From NCBI GenBank assembly GCA_949825045.1, contig OX463827.1, positions 8,144,501-8,208,500 of the forward strand: 64,000 bases of DNA, in the 5' to 3' direction. How positions within the stretch are numbered: the stretch's first letter is position 1; each line of letters opens with the position of its first letter. The translations under genes were made by a program, and so were the position numbers. The notes under the pieces were generated by a model, which was not told the DNA's origin, did not search any database, and saw only the letters and a program-made list of their open reading frames with translations. Origin of the DNA: Argyresthia goedartella (Eukaryota > Arthropoda > Insecta > Lepidoptera > Argyresthiidae). Positions 1-11,566 of the stretch are shown piece after piece.

Positions 1-737
1 GCGCCCTTCAAGGTTACATTTTAACGGCTTTAATGCTTTATTTATTATGTGACGATATATGAAAAAAATGACTTAGAAGTTGTATACGTGAATTTTATTT
101 TCTCTGGTCCCACATTATGAAACTAAAATAGAGAATACAATTGAGCGAAGCACGACGACGTCAAAAACATATATTATTTTTATATTATATATATAAGTTA
201 TATTTTTGCTACTAGTACTAAAGGAGTCAATCCCCTCTGGAACAGCTTATTTAGCAAACGAGGAACTGCTGATAAACTTTTTCCCTTCATTTTACAACGT
301 TTTTATAGCTCAATATACTTTTGACGACCAAAGAAAGTATTATCCAACGCAACGCTCCATCAACAATCACAGGTGTTTTTGAAACTTTCTTTAAAAAATA
401 TTTGCATTAGCTTCAGCAAAAATTACAAAATAACAGCAAATGATACAAATAAATACAAACTGTTTATATTACCTACTCTTAATTACGAGTATTTGGGCAT
501 TAATGGGTATTAAAAAGGCAACTCGATCTTTTTGATTATTCACACATTCCAATGTCATATCTATGAAGTTCTTATATTCTGGGGTGGGGGCCTTAATACA
601 TTTATTCCTACATATATTCGGATGTTTTAAAAATGTTTTGTTCCATATTCGAACAAAAACAGTTTGACTTGTGGTAAAATGTACTAAACCTGAAGTGGTC
701 GTTATGTAATTGCTTTCACTGGATTAAGCTCAGTTCA
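1..737. other. No recognised feature
   Basis: AT-rich sequence with no open frame of note and no repeat that I can match elsewhere in the window. Confidence 0.5.
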
Positions 738-876
738 GTTCAAAGATTTTTATTCATAATAGCACAAAAATTGAGACTTAATGAACGTCATAACATAATC
801 AAGAAAGCATAATATAACATTAAGTAGGTGCTTAATAATTACAGAGAACATAATATATAGGGTGCAATGAACTGGT
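738..876 (-). mobile_element. 3' untranslated tail of the Jockey-like LINE fragment
   Basis: It continues directly from the RT C-terminal fragment on the minus strand. It ends in an AATAAAAATC-type A-rich tail near 740, the expected 3' end of a retroposed copy. I did not find a convincing target-site duplication. Confidence 0.6.
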
Positions 877-1467
877 TTAATGCCAGATGTCGATGTCTTG
901 TAAAAAGTCATTAATTTTGTAGTAGGCCTTAGTGCACAAAGTGTGCTTTATACATTTTTTGGATCGAGCTTCAGTCAAGTTTTGTATTTCTTGCGGAATT
1001 TTATTGTAGAAGCGTATACAGTGTCCCATAAAAGAACTGCTCATTTTTGTGAGAAAAGAAAGAAGAAAAGAAGAAACATTGGAAAAGAAAGTTTATGTTT
1101 ATTTCTAGTTTGCACATTGTGGCGGCTATCCAATGGTTTTAAAGCTAATGATATTTTTCCTCACATACATTATGATTTCATAGATATATTGACTTGCAAC
1201 TGTTAGGAGGTAGGTTTCTTTGAAGAAATCTCTCAGAGTCTCTCTTTTACATAGCTTATAAATAAATCGGATCGCTCTCTTCTGCAAAATGGAGATGGTC
1301 TCAATGTCAGCAGCCCGTCCCCATAGTAGTATGCCGTAGGACATAATGCTATCGATATAACTAAAATATACAAGCCTAGCAGTTGCAACGTCAGTCACTT
1401 CCCTGATTCTTTTAACGGCATATGCTGCGGAGCTAAGTCTATTTGTTAATTTTGCAATATGGTTGTG
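877..1467 (-). pseudogene. LINE reverse transcriptase, C-terminal fragment (Jockey-like)
   Basis: This is the C-terminal end of a non-LTR retrotransposon ORF2. On the minus strand the frame runs from HIAKLTNRLSSAAYAVKRI through LVYFSYIDSIMSYGILLWG and LQKRAIRFIY, the region just after the RT catalytic core that is conserved in lepidopteran Jockey-like elements. The 90-residue open stretch ends near 1126. After a frame change, homology resumes with FYNKIPQEIQNLTEA and ends at KAYYKINDFLQDIDIWH followed by a stop at 877. The catalytic palm is absent, so this is a 5'-truncated dead copy. The untranslated tail runs on to about 738. A related copy lies at 2961-3345. Clade assignment is from recognition only. 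Confidence 0.85.
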
Positions 1468-1480
1468 GCTCTAGTTAGCA

Positions 1481-2520
1481 ACTGTTTTGAGGATAACATG
1501 TTTCAGGATTTAGGTTTTAACTTACCTTTATTTTAGTACTTAGGTCCAGTCCATTAGCGAAGCTCTGTATCTCAGATATCAAACCAGATCACTTTCAAAC
1601 AGACATTTTGAAGGTTCATCGACTTCAGAGGTCAATTGTTTATCACGAGGTGTCTTAAAGTATTTAAAGTTTTAGTGACTGTTTTGGAGAATGAACTAAA
1701 TCGCTGGTTGGACATTTCAAAATTTCAAATACGTTTCTAATCGCAATATCTGTCAGTGATACATAATCGTGCTACTGGTAAAGTAAACAAGTGAATATCC
1801 TTCAAGTTTACATGCTTTATATATTGAACAATACAGTTGTTTAAGTAACTCGACGAAACTTCAGACTGAAATGAGATTCGGCGACGAACTATATTCAAAA
1901 CTACACTATTCAATTAAAACTTTTGTAATCCATAACCAATTAAATCCAATCAAACTTATACAATATTTCCACATTTGCGCACCAAATCACGATGTTACTT
2001 CCTGTTTGTTAAATCCACATACAGATTGAATACCAGAATGCGAATCATCCGCCATAGCAATAGAATATTCATGTCAAACAGCAGTTGCTGCATGAATAGC
2101 TAATTATACACGTACAAATGTGAACACTAGTATTTAATAATTCAGCTGAATTGTCGTGATTAGTGGAGTCCGCTAAAATAGGCATTTCTGTATGTATAAT
2201 TGTATATTGTACCACACAGTATACGTCGCGCCATACGTTATGAGTGGTGGCCTTGAATGCGCAATAGTCACTTTTCAATACCTGTACGTAAGCGCAGTAA
2301 TTCCCGCCAAAGTCGCCCAGCACTCTTAATTCGTTGCGCGACTATAACAGCTGGTTTTATGGCTTCGTTACGGCGTTCTGGCGAATCAAAGCATTTTCAG
2401 CAAGAGCACAAATAATGTGACAGTGTTTCAAATGAAACTATGATAGCGAATACACCATTTTTCGTGATAGTAGGCTGGCCGAACGCTATAGCTCTGGAGT
2501 ATGTAGGTTTCCTCAGAATG
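1481..2520. other. No recognised feature
   Basis: No repeat, RT motif or convincing ORF. A minus-strand open frame at 2069-2323 (84 codons) has no familiar motif and I treat it as chance. Confidence 0.4.
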
Positions 2521-2524
2521 TTTT

Positions 2525-2640
2525 CCTTACCTTACCGTACCTTAGATACGCTACTTATCTGATTGGTGCATAGTCAGCACCGGGAATAGAACCCGCGTCA
2601 CTGCATGACAGGCGAGCGTTTGCCGCACATGTGACCGTTA
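2525..2640 (-). mobile_element. tRNA-headed SINE fragment (family S)
   Basis: On the minus strand there is a pol III B-box-like GGTTCTATTCC, followed by ATGCACCAATCAGATAAG. This resembles the B box and the following TGTACCAATAAGATAA of the better family S copy at 31.56 kb. The 3' half is missing. Confidence 0.45.
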
Positions 2641-2960
2641 GGCATTGTTCTTATTAGCAGCTAACAGTATGCACCTAATGTCATGTTTCCATATGCATTC
2701 GAGATAAAAATTTGTCAAATTTATATACGGAAGCGATACAGTGTGCGCGAATTGTCAATAGAGAAGATAGAAGGAAGAACATTCTTTATTTTACAAAACA
2801 GAAGATACAGATATTAACAATCTGCCTTTATAATGAAGAAATTGACTGACTTAATGTTGTTTGCTGGCGATATTATAAAAGTCTTCAAAATTTTAAGACA
2901 AAAATAAGATTTTGATGTTTAAGTTAATTAAGTTAATAATTAATTGTGATATTATATTGC

Positions 2961-3345
2961 TGGTAAAACCAAGTGTATCAAATTCTCACGTCCAAAAGTC
3001 TGGCAAGTCGAGACCAGTTTAATGTTTGACAGCAATAAATTAGAATTGGTAAATGATACGAAGTTTCTTGGAATAACCATTTATAACAAAGTGCAGTGGG
3101 GACCCCACATAGATAAATTAGCTAGTAGATTAAATTCTGCGGCTTACATCAGACTAAACACGGATGAAACTACATCTAGGCTAGTCTATTTTAGTATCTT
3201 TCATAGTGTCATGTCCTATGGTATTTTATTGTGGGGGAAAGCAGCGGATATTCAAAATATTGTTTTAATACGGAACGAGCTATTCAAGCATTTTATAATT
3301 TAAAACGCACAGACTCCTCAAGATATTTTTTAATGAAATTTTGAC
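2961..3345 (+). pseudogene. LINE reverse transcriptase fragment (Jockey-like)
   Basis: The frame opens with AGKTKCIKFSRPKVWQVE and continues through LELVNDTKFLGITIYNKVQW, the RT thumb region with the conserved FLGI motif. It then reads LVYFSIFHSVMSYGILLWGK, homologous to the fragment at 877-1467 but on the opposite strand. A stop at 3301 is followed by a frameshifted continuation similar to the other copy. Fingers, palm and endonuclease are missing. It is a non-functional internal slice, with both boundaries unclear. Confidence 0.85.
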
Positions 3346-3567
3346 TTTTGACTTGGAGTGAGAAGTGGCAAATACACAGCTACTGACCTCGCTTACATGT
3401 GCTGACCAGGGCATTTCGTTATCGAAGAAAACTCTTATCTCTCTTATTTTTGGCATTAGTACTACATATATGAGATTACTGTTCCATCATAGGTTACAAG
3501 GGCAATAGACAGATGCTGTAACAAGTTTAGGGAAAACCTGGAACCAATAATCAAAACCTGCTAATTA

Positions 3568-4029
3568 CTAGGGTTGACAAGTAGTCCAAAAGAAGTGATT
3601 TTCTCGAGATCGGCATTTATCATCCCTACAGCAGAGACCAGACCACATGGAGAAAAATCTGCGTAAAGATGAGGAGAGAACATCCGAAATGGAATTTATG
3701 AAGACATAGAATAGAAGAGGATAGAGAATACCACCCTGAGTGACCCCCGGAAAGAGGTCACACCAATCTGTTGAAGTCATCTCCAACTTAATACGTTACT
3801 GGCGACCTCTCAGGTAAGAGACGAACCAGCTAGCAGAGACGGAGGCCACATGCAGGAACATCAATATCTCAACGAGCATATCTAAATCGACGTTTTTAAA
3901 GGCGGTGCTAATCTCGAGCCATGCAAGCACAGTGAGCTTTTTCTCGTCCATCGTATGCTGAACGTCATCGGTGACTTTGTAACGCTGTGACATTGCTATG
4001 CCGGGCCTGTGCTTAAACCGGAGGAACAC
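3568..4029 (-). pseudogene. LINE reverse transcriptase fragment, palm region
   Basis: Two minus-strand open stretches in different frames cover adjacent RT motifs. The first (3796-4029) has DDVQHTMDEKKLTVLAWLEI then STAFKNVDLDMLVEIL, matching RT motif A (normally DFSNAFNTVDH, so the key region is degraded), and ends in ASWFVSYLRGRQ. The second (3568-3786) has WCDLFPGVTQGGILYPLLFY, matching RT motif B (GVPQGSVLSPLLF), then FINSISDVLSSS. The catalytic YADD box is not found. A frameshift separates the halves near 3790. This is a dead Jockey/R1-like copy, not joined to its neighbours. Confidence 0.85.
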
Positions 4030-4039
4030 AAGTAGTTCA

Positions 4040-4135
4040 ATTCAAAGAATACAAATAGTTCATTTAATTTTCACATACATGGAATCTCCTTATAAGTACT
4101 ATAATACCTGTACCAGGAGATTCCAACCTTACACA
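4040..4135 (-). mobile_element. Retroelement 3'-end piece with stem-loop
   Basis: A perfect 10-bp stem (4081-4090 with 4115-4124) encloses a 24-nt loop ending CCTGTACC. A second copy with a different but still complementary stem lies at 48871-48911. The minus-strand orientation is inferred from the A-rich tail of that second copy. Confidence 0.5.
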
Positions 4136-5442
4136 ATGACACAGATCTTTTTAGAAAGAAATAAACACTTCTGTGTTTACAGGATTAGGAAGACTAATGC
4201 GTGTAATAGCGTTAATGTTCACAGAGATTTTCCACATATTTGTATCTCATTATGGCTACAAAGCCAGGTCCAGCCAAGTATGCCACTAATGTTATCAAAG
4301 GATACTATCGCATCAGCCTTGCTGGCGGAATATGACATTTTCGTAATCTAACTTCGGGTATCATCCATCATACAGCCTGAAAAGTTGGGTATAAAATGGG
4401 CGAGATTATTAAAAAATACCGCGCGCGAAGGATCCTTTATGTCGTCGGAATTTTACCGGGAAAATAGATAGCTACGCTGTCGGTCTTAAGAAATTGTAAC
4501 GTTGTGGTTTATATATTTATATTTAATAGCGAGGCCGTACTTGAGATTTCAAGACTTGGTCTTTCAATGTACTTTACAGTCATCTCGGGAAGAGAACTTG
4601 CGATTTCTTACTTTGAATAACATTTACAAAGATTTTAATTAGCTTTTTCGCTTCACTGGAATATTTTATAGGTAGGTACCATTCTTTTATATGGCTACAA
4701 TCAAAATCCTTTATTTGAGGTTCAGTATTAGCCGTCGTACGTATGTATTTGGTCACATTTTATTACATTACCTGAGCTATTGAACCGATTTTGGCTATAC
4801 ATCAAATTAATAAAAATTCTATGATAAAGTTATTCCAATATATGCAGACATGTTTGCCATTAAGGCGGCCCTGAAGATATAAAATCCGTGATGATGGTGT
4901 AGACATAATCCACGATGCAATTTCGCAAAAACAATAGAGATTTACAACACTCTGATAGCAACAGCATTCCTCGCCGTATATAATCATGCTAATACATCAA
5001 GGGGCAAGCCGGCGGGCGTACAAATTGCAGTAACAAACGTCTCTAGGCAGAAAGCAAGTGCAATATAAATTTACTCCAAAATTTATTACTGCGCGGTACA
5101 ACGGTCGCTCACAAATAAAGCAGAACATCTTGTAATTTAAATTAAGAAACAGTTTTAGGCTACGCATGAATCATAAAAAGCTTTTTGTAAATCTCAAGTT
5201 AATACAAAACAGGAGTATTCAAACATTTGTTTCTTTATGATAGGTTGTTGATCACGAGTATCACCTTGCATTCATTAACAGTAATAAATTTTTGCTCTAA
5301 TGAAAATTCTCCCGAAATTATCACACAATATTTTTTTTACAATAAAATAAATTATTATTTCGCACCGGATTTGAATTTATTTACTTGGTAATTATTTAAT
5401 TGTTCTAAAACTTATTAAGTTATGTAGATCTGTTGGTCTTAC
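4136..5442. other. No recognised feature
   Basis: The plus-strand frame over 3998-4351 has no motif. The rest is AT-rich with short open frames only. Confidence 0.4.
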
Positions 5443-5796
5443 ATATGTCGTAACAATATCGTAGAATTAACTATATCATGAAATAGCCAACCATGGTTGA
5501 AATAGAACTTTCATTGAACGAAGAAATATTTTAGGGAAAAACACTGCGGTAGCTTAGGTAAAGTCTAAAGAGGGCGAACGCAGCGAAGCCCCCGAATAGT
5601 CCTCGTGTTAGATCGACATGTATAAGACAAAAACACACCACGTAGTACTGAATACGCATTTGCTTTTAAAAAGACATATTTTCGTGAAGTTCAACCCCAT
5701 CTGATCATTTAATGAAATCCATTTCATGAAATGATCAATCCATGGTTGGCTATGACATGAAATGATCAGATTCTACGATATAGCTACGACATATAC
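5443..5796. mobile_element. MITE, family K ends with shared GC-rich core
   Basis: The left end begins ATATGTCGTAACAATATCG and carries GCCAACCATGGTTGA. The right end, read in reverse, begins TATGTCGTAGCTATATCG and carries GCCAACCATGGATTGA, so imperfect terminal inverted repeats of about 58 bp bound a 354-bp element. The middle (about 5527-5625) holds ACTGCGGTAGCTTAGGTAAA and GGGCGAACGCAGCGAAGCCC, the core found in about nine other places in this window. There is no transposase. Confidence 0.75.
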
Positions 5797-6690
5797 ATCA
5801 GCTAAGAGCCTTTTTTTGACTTTGGATTCCTATACCTCTTAAAATGGAGTTGAAATTCTAAGCCGAGGTACCCAGCCTTAATGCAGGTTTTCATATAGCT
5901 AAGGTTGTAACTCGCAACTTTATAAACAATATCAAATAATACAATATGTATCCGTGTGTGTCACTTTCTTTAATTTCTAGCGATTGTGATTCGTGAAAAC
6001 TTCATCTCAAAAACTCAATTTCAAAATGATCGGCATTGACGTTAGAATTTAGACAAGAGGTCTGTTTCGTACAAAGGCTTAACTAACTTCACGTATGAAT
6101 AGCGTTTCCCTAATCCCCCCACCGAGTGTAACAAACTAACAAACTCAACTAGCTCATTAGACCACGCTACCTGCCCCAACTAAAATTCACCGACCGTATT
6201 CCAGATTACATGAAACGCCCATAATATTAGTGGGATAATCTGTATTTTAAAACGGCTAAGCGGCCATGCTGAAAATTCAGGCCACGCGGTCGCATCCTGC
6301 CGGTTAACGGTGATGTATGAATTTTGGAGGCGTTTGGATGTAACTATGGCGTATGTAAGTATGTCTATTTGTGTGTTGGCCTCTGTAGTTACAGCGGCTT
6401 GATGGCTTTTGAAATATGAGAATTTGTTCTCAACATGACCTTTGTGCTGAGTAGACAAGTTTCATATAGTTTACCATATTTAATTACTTTTAAAACGTTC
6501 AAATTATCGCTAACAATTCAAAATCGCGAACAAACAGACTTAATTAGCGGCGCTTTATAAAACATCTTTTGACTAAAGTGAAAATAAGTGATTTAGTGCA
6601 TAAATCTGTGAATTTGCATGAGATCGTTGCAATCACAGATTATCAGCTACCGTATAATCATCTATCAAATACTAGTGGCAATAACTGGTA
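5797..6690. other. No recognised feature
   Basis: No repeat matched elsewhere. The minus-strand frame at 6180-6458 (92 codons) has no motif and weak composition. Confidence 0.4.
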
Positions 6691-6714
6691 TCAAATATTC
6701 ACACCGTTAACGTC

Positions 6715-6800
6715 AAACACCCGTGGCGCAGAGCGGTGCAGTCTGTATAAGTGACACGTTGAATCGATCATCCGGGTTCGAGACCAATCCACGTCAACTT
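6715..6800 (+). mobile_element. tRNA-like pol III promoter head (SINE head?)
   Basis: A box-A-like GTGGCGCAGAGCGGTGCAG is followed about 40 nt later by a box-B-like GGGTTCGAGACC. This is the arrangement of a tRNA-derived SINE head. It lies about 150 bp upstream of the CR1-like LINE ORF1. No acceptor stem pairing is evident, so it is not a tRNA gene. Confidence 0.5.
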
Positions 6801-6956
6801 TTTGTTTCCTTTTAAAGTCACTTTATCACCGGTAGAGGGCGTAACGACATAGCAGCTTATCCTAAACTCATTTCTACTTCCGAGATCGAGATCACCTTGT
6901 ACTCACAATATTAACGTTGTCAGACGATAAAGAGCGCTGCCTCCAATAATGCAGCA

Positions 6957-7691
6957 ATGACAAATAAGTGTGCAGGATGTGGAGAATTCATGTCCCATAT
7001 AGATGGCGCTGCATGTAATGGCTGTAAGGAGAAGTTTCACAAAAGTTGTGTTTGCCTGCCGACGTTTAAGGATGTACCACTAAAGTGGCTATGCCCGATA
7101 TGTAAGGCAAAGATGCCTAGAGACAACGGCAATTTCACTCCTGTATGACAACATGCCAGTGTAGCCGACTCACATCTAGGGCAATCTGTCCCACGGAGCT
7201 ACGGCCATGAGCCCAGAGGAGATTAGGTGCATGCGCGACGAGATGGCCGGTTTCCGCGGGGAGATGGGTAATCTTTACCTGTTTCTGGCCGACTGTAATA
7301 AGAAGGTGGACAACATTGGATCACGATTAGCAGCTTTGGAGAGACAAGACGGAGAGAAACCTGATATCAGGCATCTTGAAGCCACCTTGGAGGAACTGCG
7401 AGCCAACAATAAGTAGCTAACTATGTGTAACCAAGAGCTGAGGGCAATCAATAACGCGTGCGACCAAGACGCGACGACGTCGAGCTCACTGGGATCCCGG
7501 AGGCCAGCGGTGAGAACACTACACACGTGGTGACTGTAGCCGCGAATAAACTTGGATTGGATTCAGCGGACATCGTGTGGATAGCGTGCGACGGCGCCGT
7601 GGAGGGCAAGCCGGTGCAGCCGCGGCCTCTCGTCGCGTCGCGTCATTCGCGTCAAGCTGCTGAGCGCCGCACGCGCGTGCCGTGCACATAG
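6957..7691 (+). pseudogene. CR1-like LINE ORF1 with PHD-type zinc finger (broken)
   Basis: ORF1 of a non-LTR retrotransposon, an RNA-binding or chaperone-type protein. Residues 5-49 from the ATG at 6957 have Cys5, Cys8, Cys20, Cys23, His28, Cys31, Cys46 and Cys49 with WLCPIC, a C4HC3 PHD-like finger as known in CR1-clade ORF1 proteins. That frame stops at 7146. A second frame (7207-7416) is charged and heptad-like (GEMGNLYLFL, IGSRLAALER), probably the coiled coil. A third stretch (7458-7691) has VELTGIPEASGENTTHVVTV, the conserved segment after the coiled coil. At least two frame changes are present, so the ORF is dead. The endonuclease part of ORF2 follows. Confidence 0.8.
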
Positions 7692-7879
7692 TTTTGTATG
7701 AATAGTGTATACGTTGTTGTTGTACTATTTTCTATTATGTATGTACCCATCTCTCACCAACACTCAAGTATCGAACCCACAACGAAAATTAGTCATGGGT
7801 ACGGATATAATCGAAGTAGCGAATGAATTGGGTAATACTCTTGTTATCAAGTGCCATTTATTAGATTTACCAGAGGAAT

Positions 7880-8490
7880 GTGAGAGCTTGATGTTATAGT
7901 ACTAACAGAGTGCTGGCTTCAGGATTATTCACTAGTAGGAACAATAGATAGTTACACCATGCAAAAATCAACCAAGTTCATTAAAAAAGCTGGCGGAGTT
8001 GTAGTCTATGTGAAAAATAATCTCAACGCCACTTCCTTTGAATCTGCTATCATCGAGGCAAACTGTATTGTTTTGGAAATACCGGGCATTGCTAATGTGG
8101 TGGCAATATATCGTTCACCCTTGAAAGTCCCCAAAACTTTATTGATTATATGAAAGATTTCGTTGTTGGTTTCAAGAGAGGGACATCTGTTATTATGATT
8201 GGAGAGGTTAACATAGACTTACTATCGGACGATGAAAGATGCATGAGATCCAAAAACCTTTTCATGACCGCTGAAAATGGACTGTTACCAGCAATCACGA
8301 TGCCAATCCGCCATAACTCATGTCGGGACCATATTTTTCTTTCATCACATCTTAAAACAGAAGCTAAAGTATGTAAGACAGATATCACAGACCACGATCT
8401 GGCTGTGGTTAATATATATGTTGCCGTTAAGAAACCTTCTGTAAATAGAATTCGTATTACGGTTGCCTACGCAGCAATTTTTGAATAAAT
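7880..8490 (+). pseudogene. CR1-like LINE ORF2, APE endonuclease domain (broken)
   Basis: Apurinic-type endonuclease that nicks target DNA during target-primed reverse transcription. Visible motifs in order: VIVLTECWLQDYS (catalytic Glu of the T-E motif), GGVVVYVKNNLNA, CIVLEIPGIANVVAIYRSP, then after a frame change IGEVNIDLL (normally GDxN, here the Asp reads Glu), ENGLLPAITMPIR, and TDITDHDLAVV (the S/T-D-H motif). The frame is interrupted near 8152 by a TGA, and the GD to GE change would be expected to impair catalysis. It lies between ORF1 and the RT domain in the normal order, so it belongs to the same element. Confidence 0.85.
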
Positions 8491-8599
8491 TGGTTGACTG
8501 GTTCGGCGTTACTTCTAATTTATCAGTTAATGATGCAGCCGAAATATTTACTAATTTAATATTGAAAGTTGTTTATACTTCAAACATGTTAAGATAAGC

Positions 8600-9543
8600 A
8601 GATCAGAATTCAACATCAAATCCTGGATAACCCCAGGTCTAATGAAGTGTAGAAAAAATCCTGACGCGCTTCACGCAAAATTCCGGAAAACCCCAAGTGC
8701 AACATAATAAAATTGGCATAAACATGCTATAGAAACGTTTGCAACAATCTTTTACACCGGCTAAAGAACGACTATGAAAAAAAGGAACTAGAGTATTACA
8801 AGTATAATCCGAAAAGGCCATGGGAAGCCGTCAGGGAGATTTGCAAGTGTAGCTACTGAACTGCTCAAAATTAAAAAAGACCCAATCGCATCCCTACCGA
8901 AATGCAATGAGTACTTTACTACTGTAGGGAATGATCTGGCAACTCATATTCTGAATGACATGAAAATAAGCGAAGATGCCCTGGGAAAGATCTCACCAAA
9001 GAGGGCATCACAGAGTGCGTCAATAGTTCTAAATCCTACTGACTAGACTAGACTAAGCGATTTAATTTGCCAACTATCAACGAGTACCGCATCCAGAAAA
9101 GATGGCATAAACGACATTGTCGTAAAGACACTGACGAGTCTTTTTACTACACCTATAAAACATATCGTCAATTTGAGTATGTCTTGCGGCCAATTTCCCG
9201 ACGTGTGGAAAATAGCGTTAGTATGTCCGATCCACAAGGCAGGGCCAAAAGACAAACTTCCTGGAAAGTAACAAACTACTCTACCACGGACAATACGGTT
9301 TCAGAAAGGGGAAATCAACTGAAGATCCTGTCGGTGCCTTAGTATGGAGAGTATCGGCACTGCTGGATGAGGGAAAATCGTGTATTTGCGTTTTTATGAA
9401 TCTTGCAAAAGCGTTCGATACGGTGACCACGCCAATTCTTCTAAACAAAATTTAAAACATAGGAGTCCGGGGCATTATTCTAGACTGGTTTAGGAGCTAC
9501 TTATCAACTACGGAATAATGTCTAAGAGTAGGGTCTCACGCAA
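8600..9543 (+). pseudogene. CR1-like LINE ORF2, linker and N-terminal RT domain (broken)
   Basis: Spread over several frames I can read the linker (SWITPGLMKCRKNPDALHAK), YFTTVGNDLATHIL, the RT entry segment (KDGINDIVVKTLTSL, then CGQFPDVWKIALVCPIHKAG) and RT motif A (VFMNLAKAFDTV, then ILLNKI and IILDWFRSYL). The usual YRPISLL segment between the entry segment and motif A is missing: sequence jumps from KDKLPGK to FQKGEIN, so an internal deletion around 9290 is likely. Stops and frameshifts are frequent. The rest of the RT resumes at 9709, after a short insertion. Confidence 0.8.
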
Positions 9544-9544
9544 C

Positions 9545-9708
9545 TGACTCTACTATTTAGTTTCTACAGATAAATGATAAGTGTTGCTTTTTGTTACTAA
9601 TTATCTAGCAATAAGTGCAATTTGGTAAATAATTACTGTAAGCCTTATTGTAAACTATTGAATAAATAAATAAATAAAATGAATAAATAAATAAAAAAAA
9701 CAAACATA
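9545..9708 (+). mobile_element. Short LINE 3'-tail insertion inside the RT gene
   Basis: Non-coding sequence separates RT motif A and VGSHATDST from SISFGVPQGSILGP, which are adjacent in intact RTs. The insert ends in an (AATA)n tail (about 9660-9700), the usual 3' end of a retroposed copy. It reads as a severely 5'-truncated LINE of about 150 bp. Confidence 0.6.
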
Positions 9709-10662
9709 CCAAAATCAATTAGTTTTGGTGTTCCGCAGGGCAGTATTTTGGGTCCTGCTTTGTTCTTAATGTACATCAATGATATCGCGAGTATTAATAT
9801 TCCAAATGCCGATCTTTACTGTTACGCTGATGACACGGCCATCGTACTTCATGAAACTTCCTGGAATAAGGTATTTTCAACCACAGAAAACGGAATGTCT
9901 AATGATGCTAGATGGCACAACGGAAATCTATTAGCACTTAATACCACTAAAACTCAATATTTCACTTTTTATAAGACTGAAGCTTCATGTCCGCCGTCTT
10001 TCTCTGAGACAAAGATATACAAATATGGACGAACAACCAACGAATGTCAATGCCCAAGCATAATCAATATTTCGGCAATAAAGTACCTTGGGATAATCTT
10101 GGATACGAATTTAGAATTTGGGGCCCATAGTAAGGAACTCTCTAACAGAATCCGCAAAATATGTTTTTTTATGAAACAGCTGAGTAATTGTTCCAACATT
10201 ATATGTGAATCTATCTTAACTTACTGTATAATTATCTGGGGCGGCTCCTATAAGACTGGTATTTTGGAGTTAGAATGCGCACAGAGATCTATTTTGAAGG
10301 TAATGTTACGCAAGACAAGGAGATACCCAACAGATGTAATTCATAATGAGTACGAGATACTTAGCAAACGTCGGCTTTTTATTATGAAGTCAGTTCTTCG
10401 TTATCATATGACTCTAATTAACTCGCATCTTTATCAACAAATTGAACTAAAACGTGTTCATAACGTACCAGTTTCACCTGTTAAAACATCTTTCGCACAG
10501 TGTCTACCAGATTTTATTCACCCCTATTTTTATAACCAAGCTAACTATGTTTGTAACTTAAGTGAGTGCACCAATATTGAAGTAAAAAGAAAATTTTATA
10601 AATGGCTTTTAAAACAGTCTTACAGCGATACAGAATCTATTATTACTGTACAGAGCTTATAG
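9709..10662 (+). pseudogene. CR1-like LINE reverse transcriptase, catalytic and C-terminal part
   Basis: The longest intact coding stretch of the window. It begins PKSISFGVPQGSILGPALFL (RT motif B), has the catalytic box YCYADDTAIV (YADD at residues 26-29 counted from the TTG at 9748), and continues through KYLGIILDTNLEFGAH (thumb) and a long C-terminal region ending ITVQSL at the stop. No frameshift occurs across more than 300 codons, although the upstream part of the same element is badly broken. No ATG start is expected because this is an internal slice of ORF2. The neighbours are the insertion upstream and the 3' UTR downstream. Confidence 0.9.
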
Positions 10663-10885
10663 AGTAGACTAGATGGTTTTCATTATTATTTTTATTGTTA
10701 TGTTCTGCATGATAGGATGCTGATATTTAATAATTTATTAATTACATAGTTGTAAGAAACCATAAAACTGTATGTTTTAAAAGAGGGCACCCACGATACA
10801 GGCTTTGCCTAGTGTGGGGTCACAAGAAACCATTGTAATTAGTTTCAACAACTATTGAATAAATTCTTTGAATAAATACTTTGTA
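10663..10885 (+). mobile_element. 3' UTR and tail of the CR1-like LINE
   Basis: A non-coding tail follows the ORF2 stop. It ends in CTATTGAATAAATTCTTTG and another AATAAATAC, consistent with a degraded (AATA)n tail as in the insertion at 9545-9708. Confidence 0.7.
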
Positions 10886-10937
10886 AAATTCTTCTTGAAT
10901 ATGGGAGTGACATTAGACAGCATGTAAAATCCCTACG

Positions 10938-10939
<2 letters not shown>

Positions 10940-10974
<35 letters not shown>
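10940..10974. repeat. (TA)n microsatellite
   Basis: 35 bp of uninterrupted TA dinucleotides. Confidence 0.95.
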
Positions 10975-10978
<4 letters not shown>

Positions 10979-11055
10979 ACTACGTATAGTATCGAGCAAA
11001 AAGAACGTATTTAATAGGAAGTATTCTTCTTTGGATATCATCTCCTGGGTTAGGT

Positions 11056-11250
11056 TCATTTTATCCAATTCTCGTTTCATCTAATTCCCAATTCATCCAA
11101 TTCTCATTTCATCCAATTCCCATTTCATCCAATTACCATTTCATCCAATTCCCATTTTTATCTAATTCCCATTTCATCCAATTTCCCAATTCATCCAATT
11201 CCCATTTCATCCAATTCCCGAATCATCCAATTCCCATTTAATCAAATACC
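11056..11250 (+). repeat. 16-bp minisatellite, about 12 units
   Basis: The unit CATTTCATCCAATTCC is repeated about 12 times with single-base changes and occasional 1-bp insertions (for example CCAATTTCC near 11182). Confidence 0.9.
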
Positions 11251-11566
11251 ATATATAATATCACGTCTTTACTCAGATGGGGTGGCAGAGACATAACTTC
11301 ACCTGAGTAATATAATTACACCTTTATGTATTTTTTACATCTATCACTATTTTGCCAGATATCAGTTTTTTGACAGCTTTAATTATTTTTTACATCTGTT
11401 CTTTGACTTTTATTGACGGATGTCACTATTTTTGACAGCTGTCACTTGTTGGAGGTTGGTGAGCATTAAGGTAATCAACACACGGGATACAGTCGCCCTG
11501 AACAGGGACGTTGTGCTCATCCCGAACTATTCTAGAAGGTTTTGGAGTCAGGAGGTAAGTGGGCGA

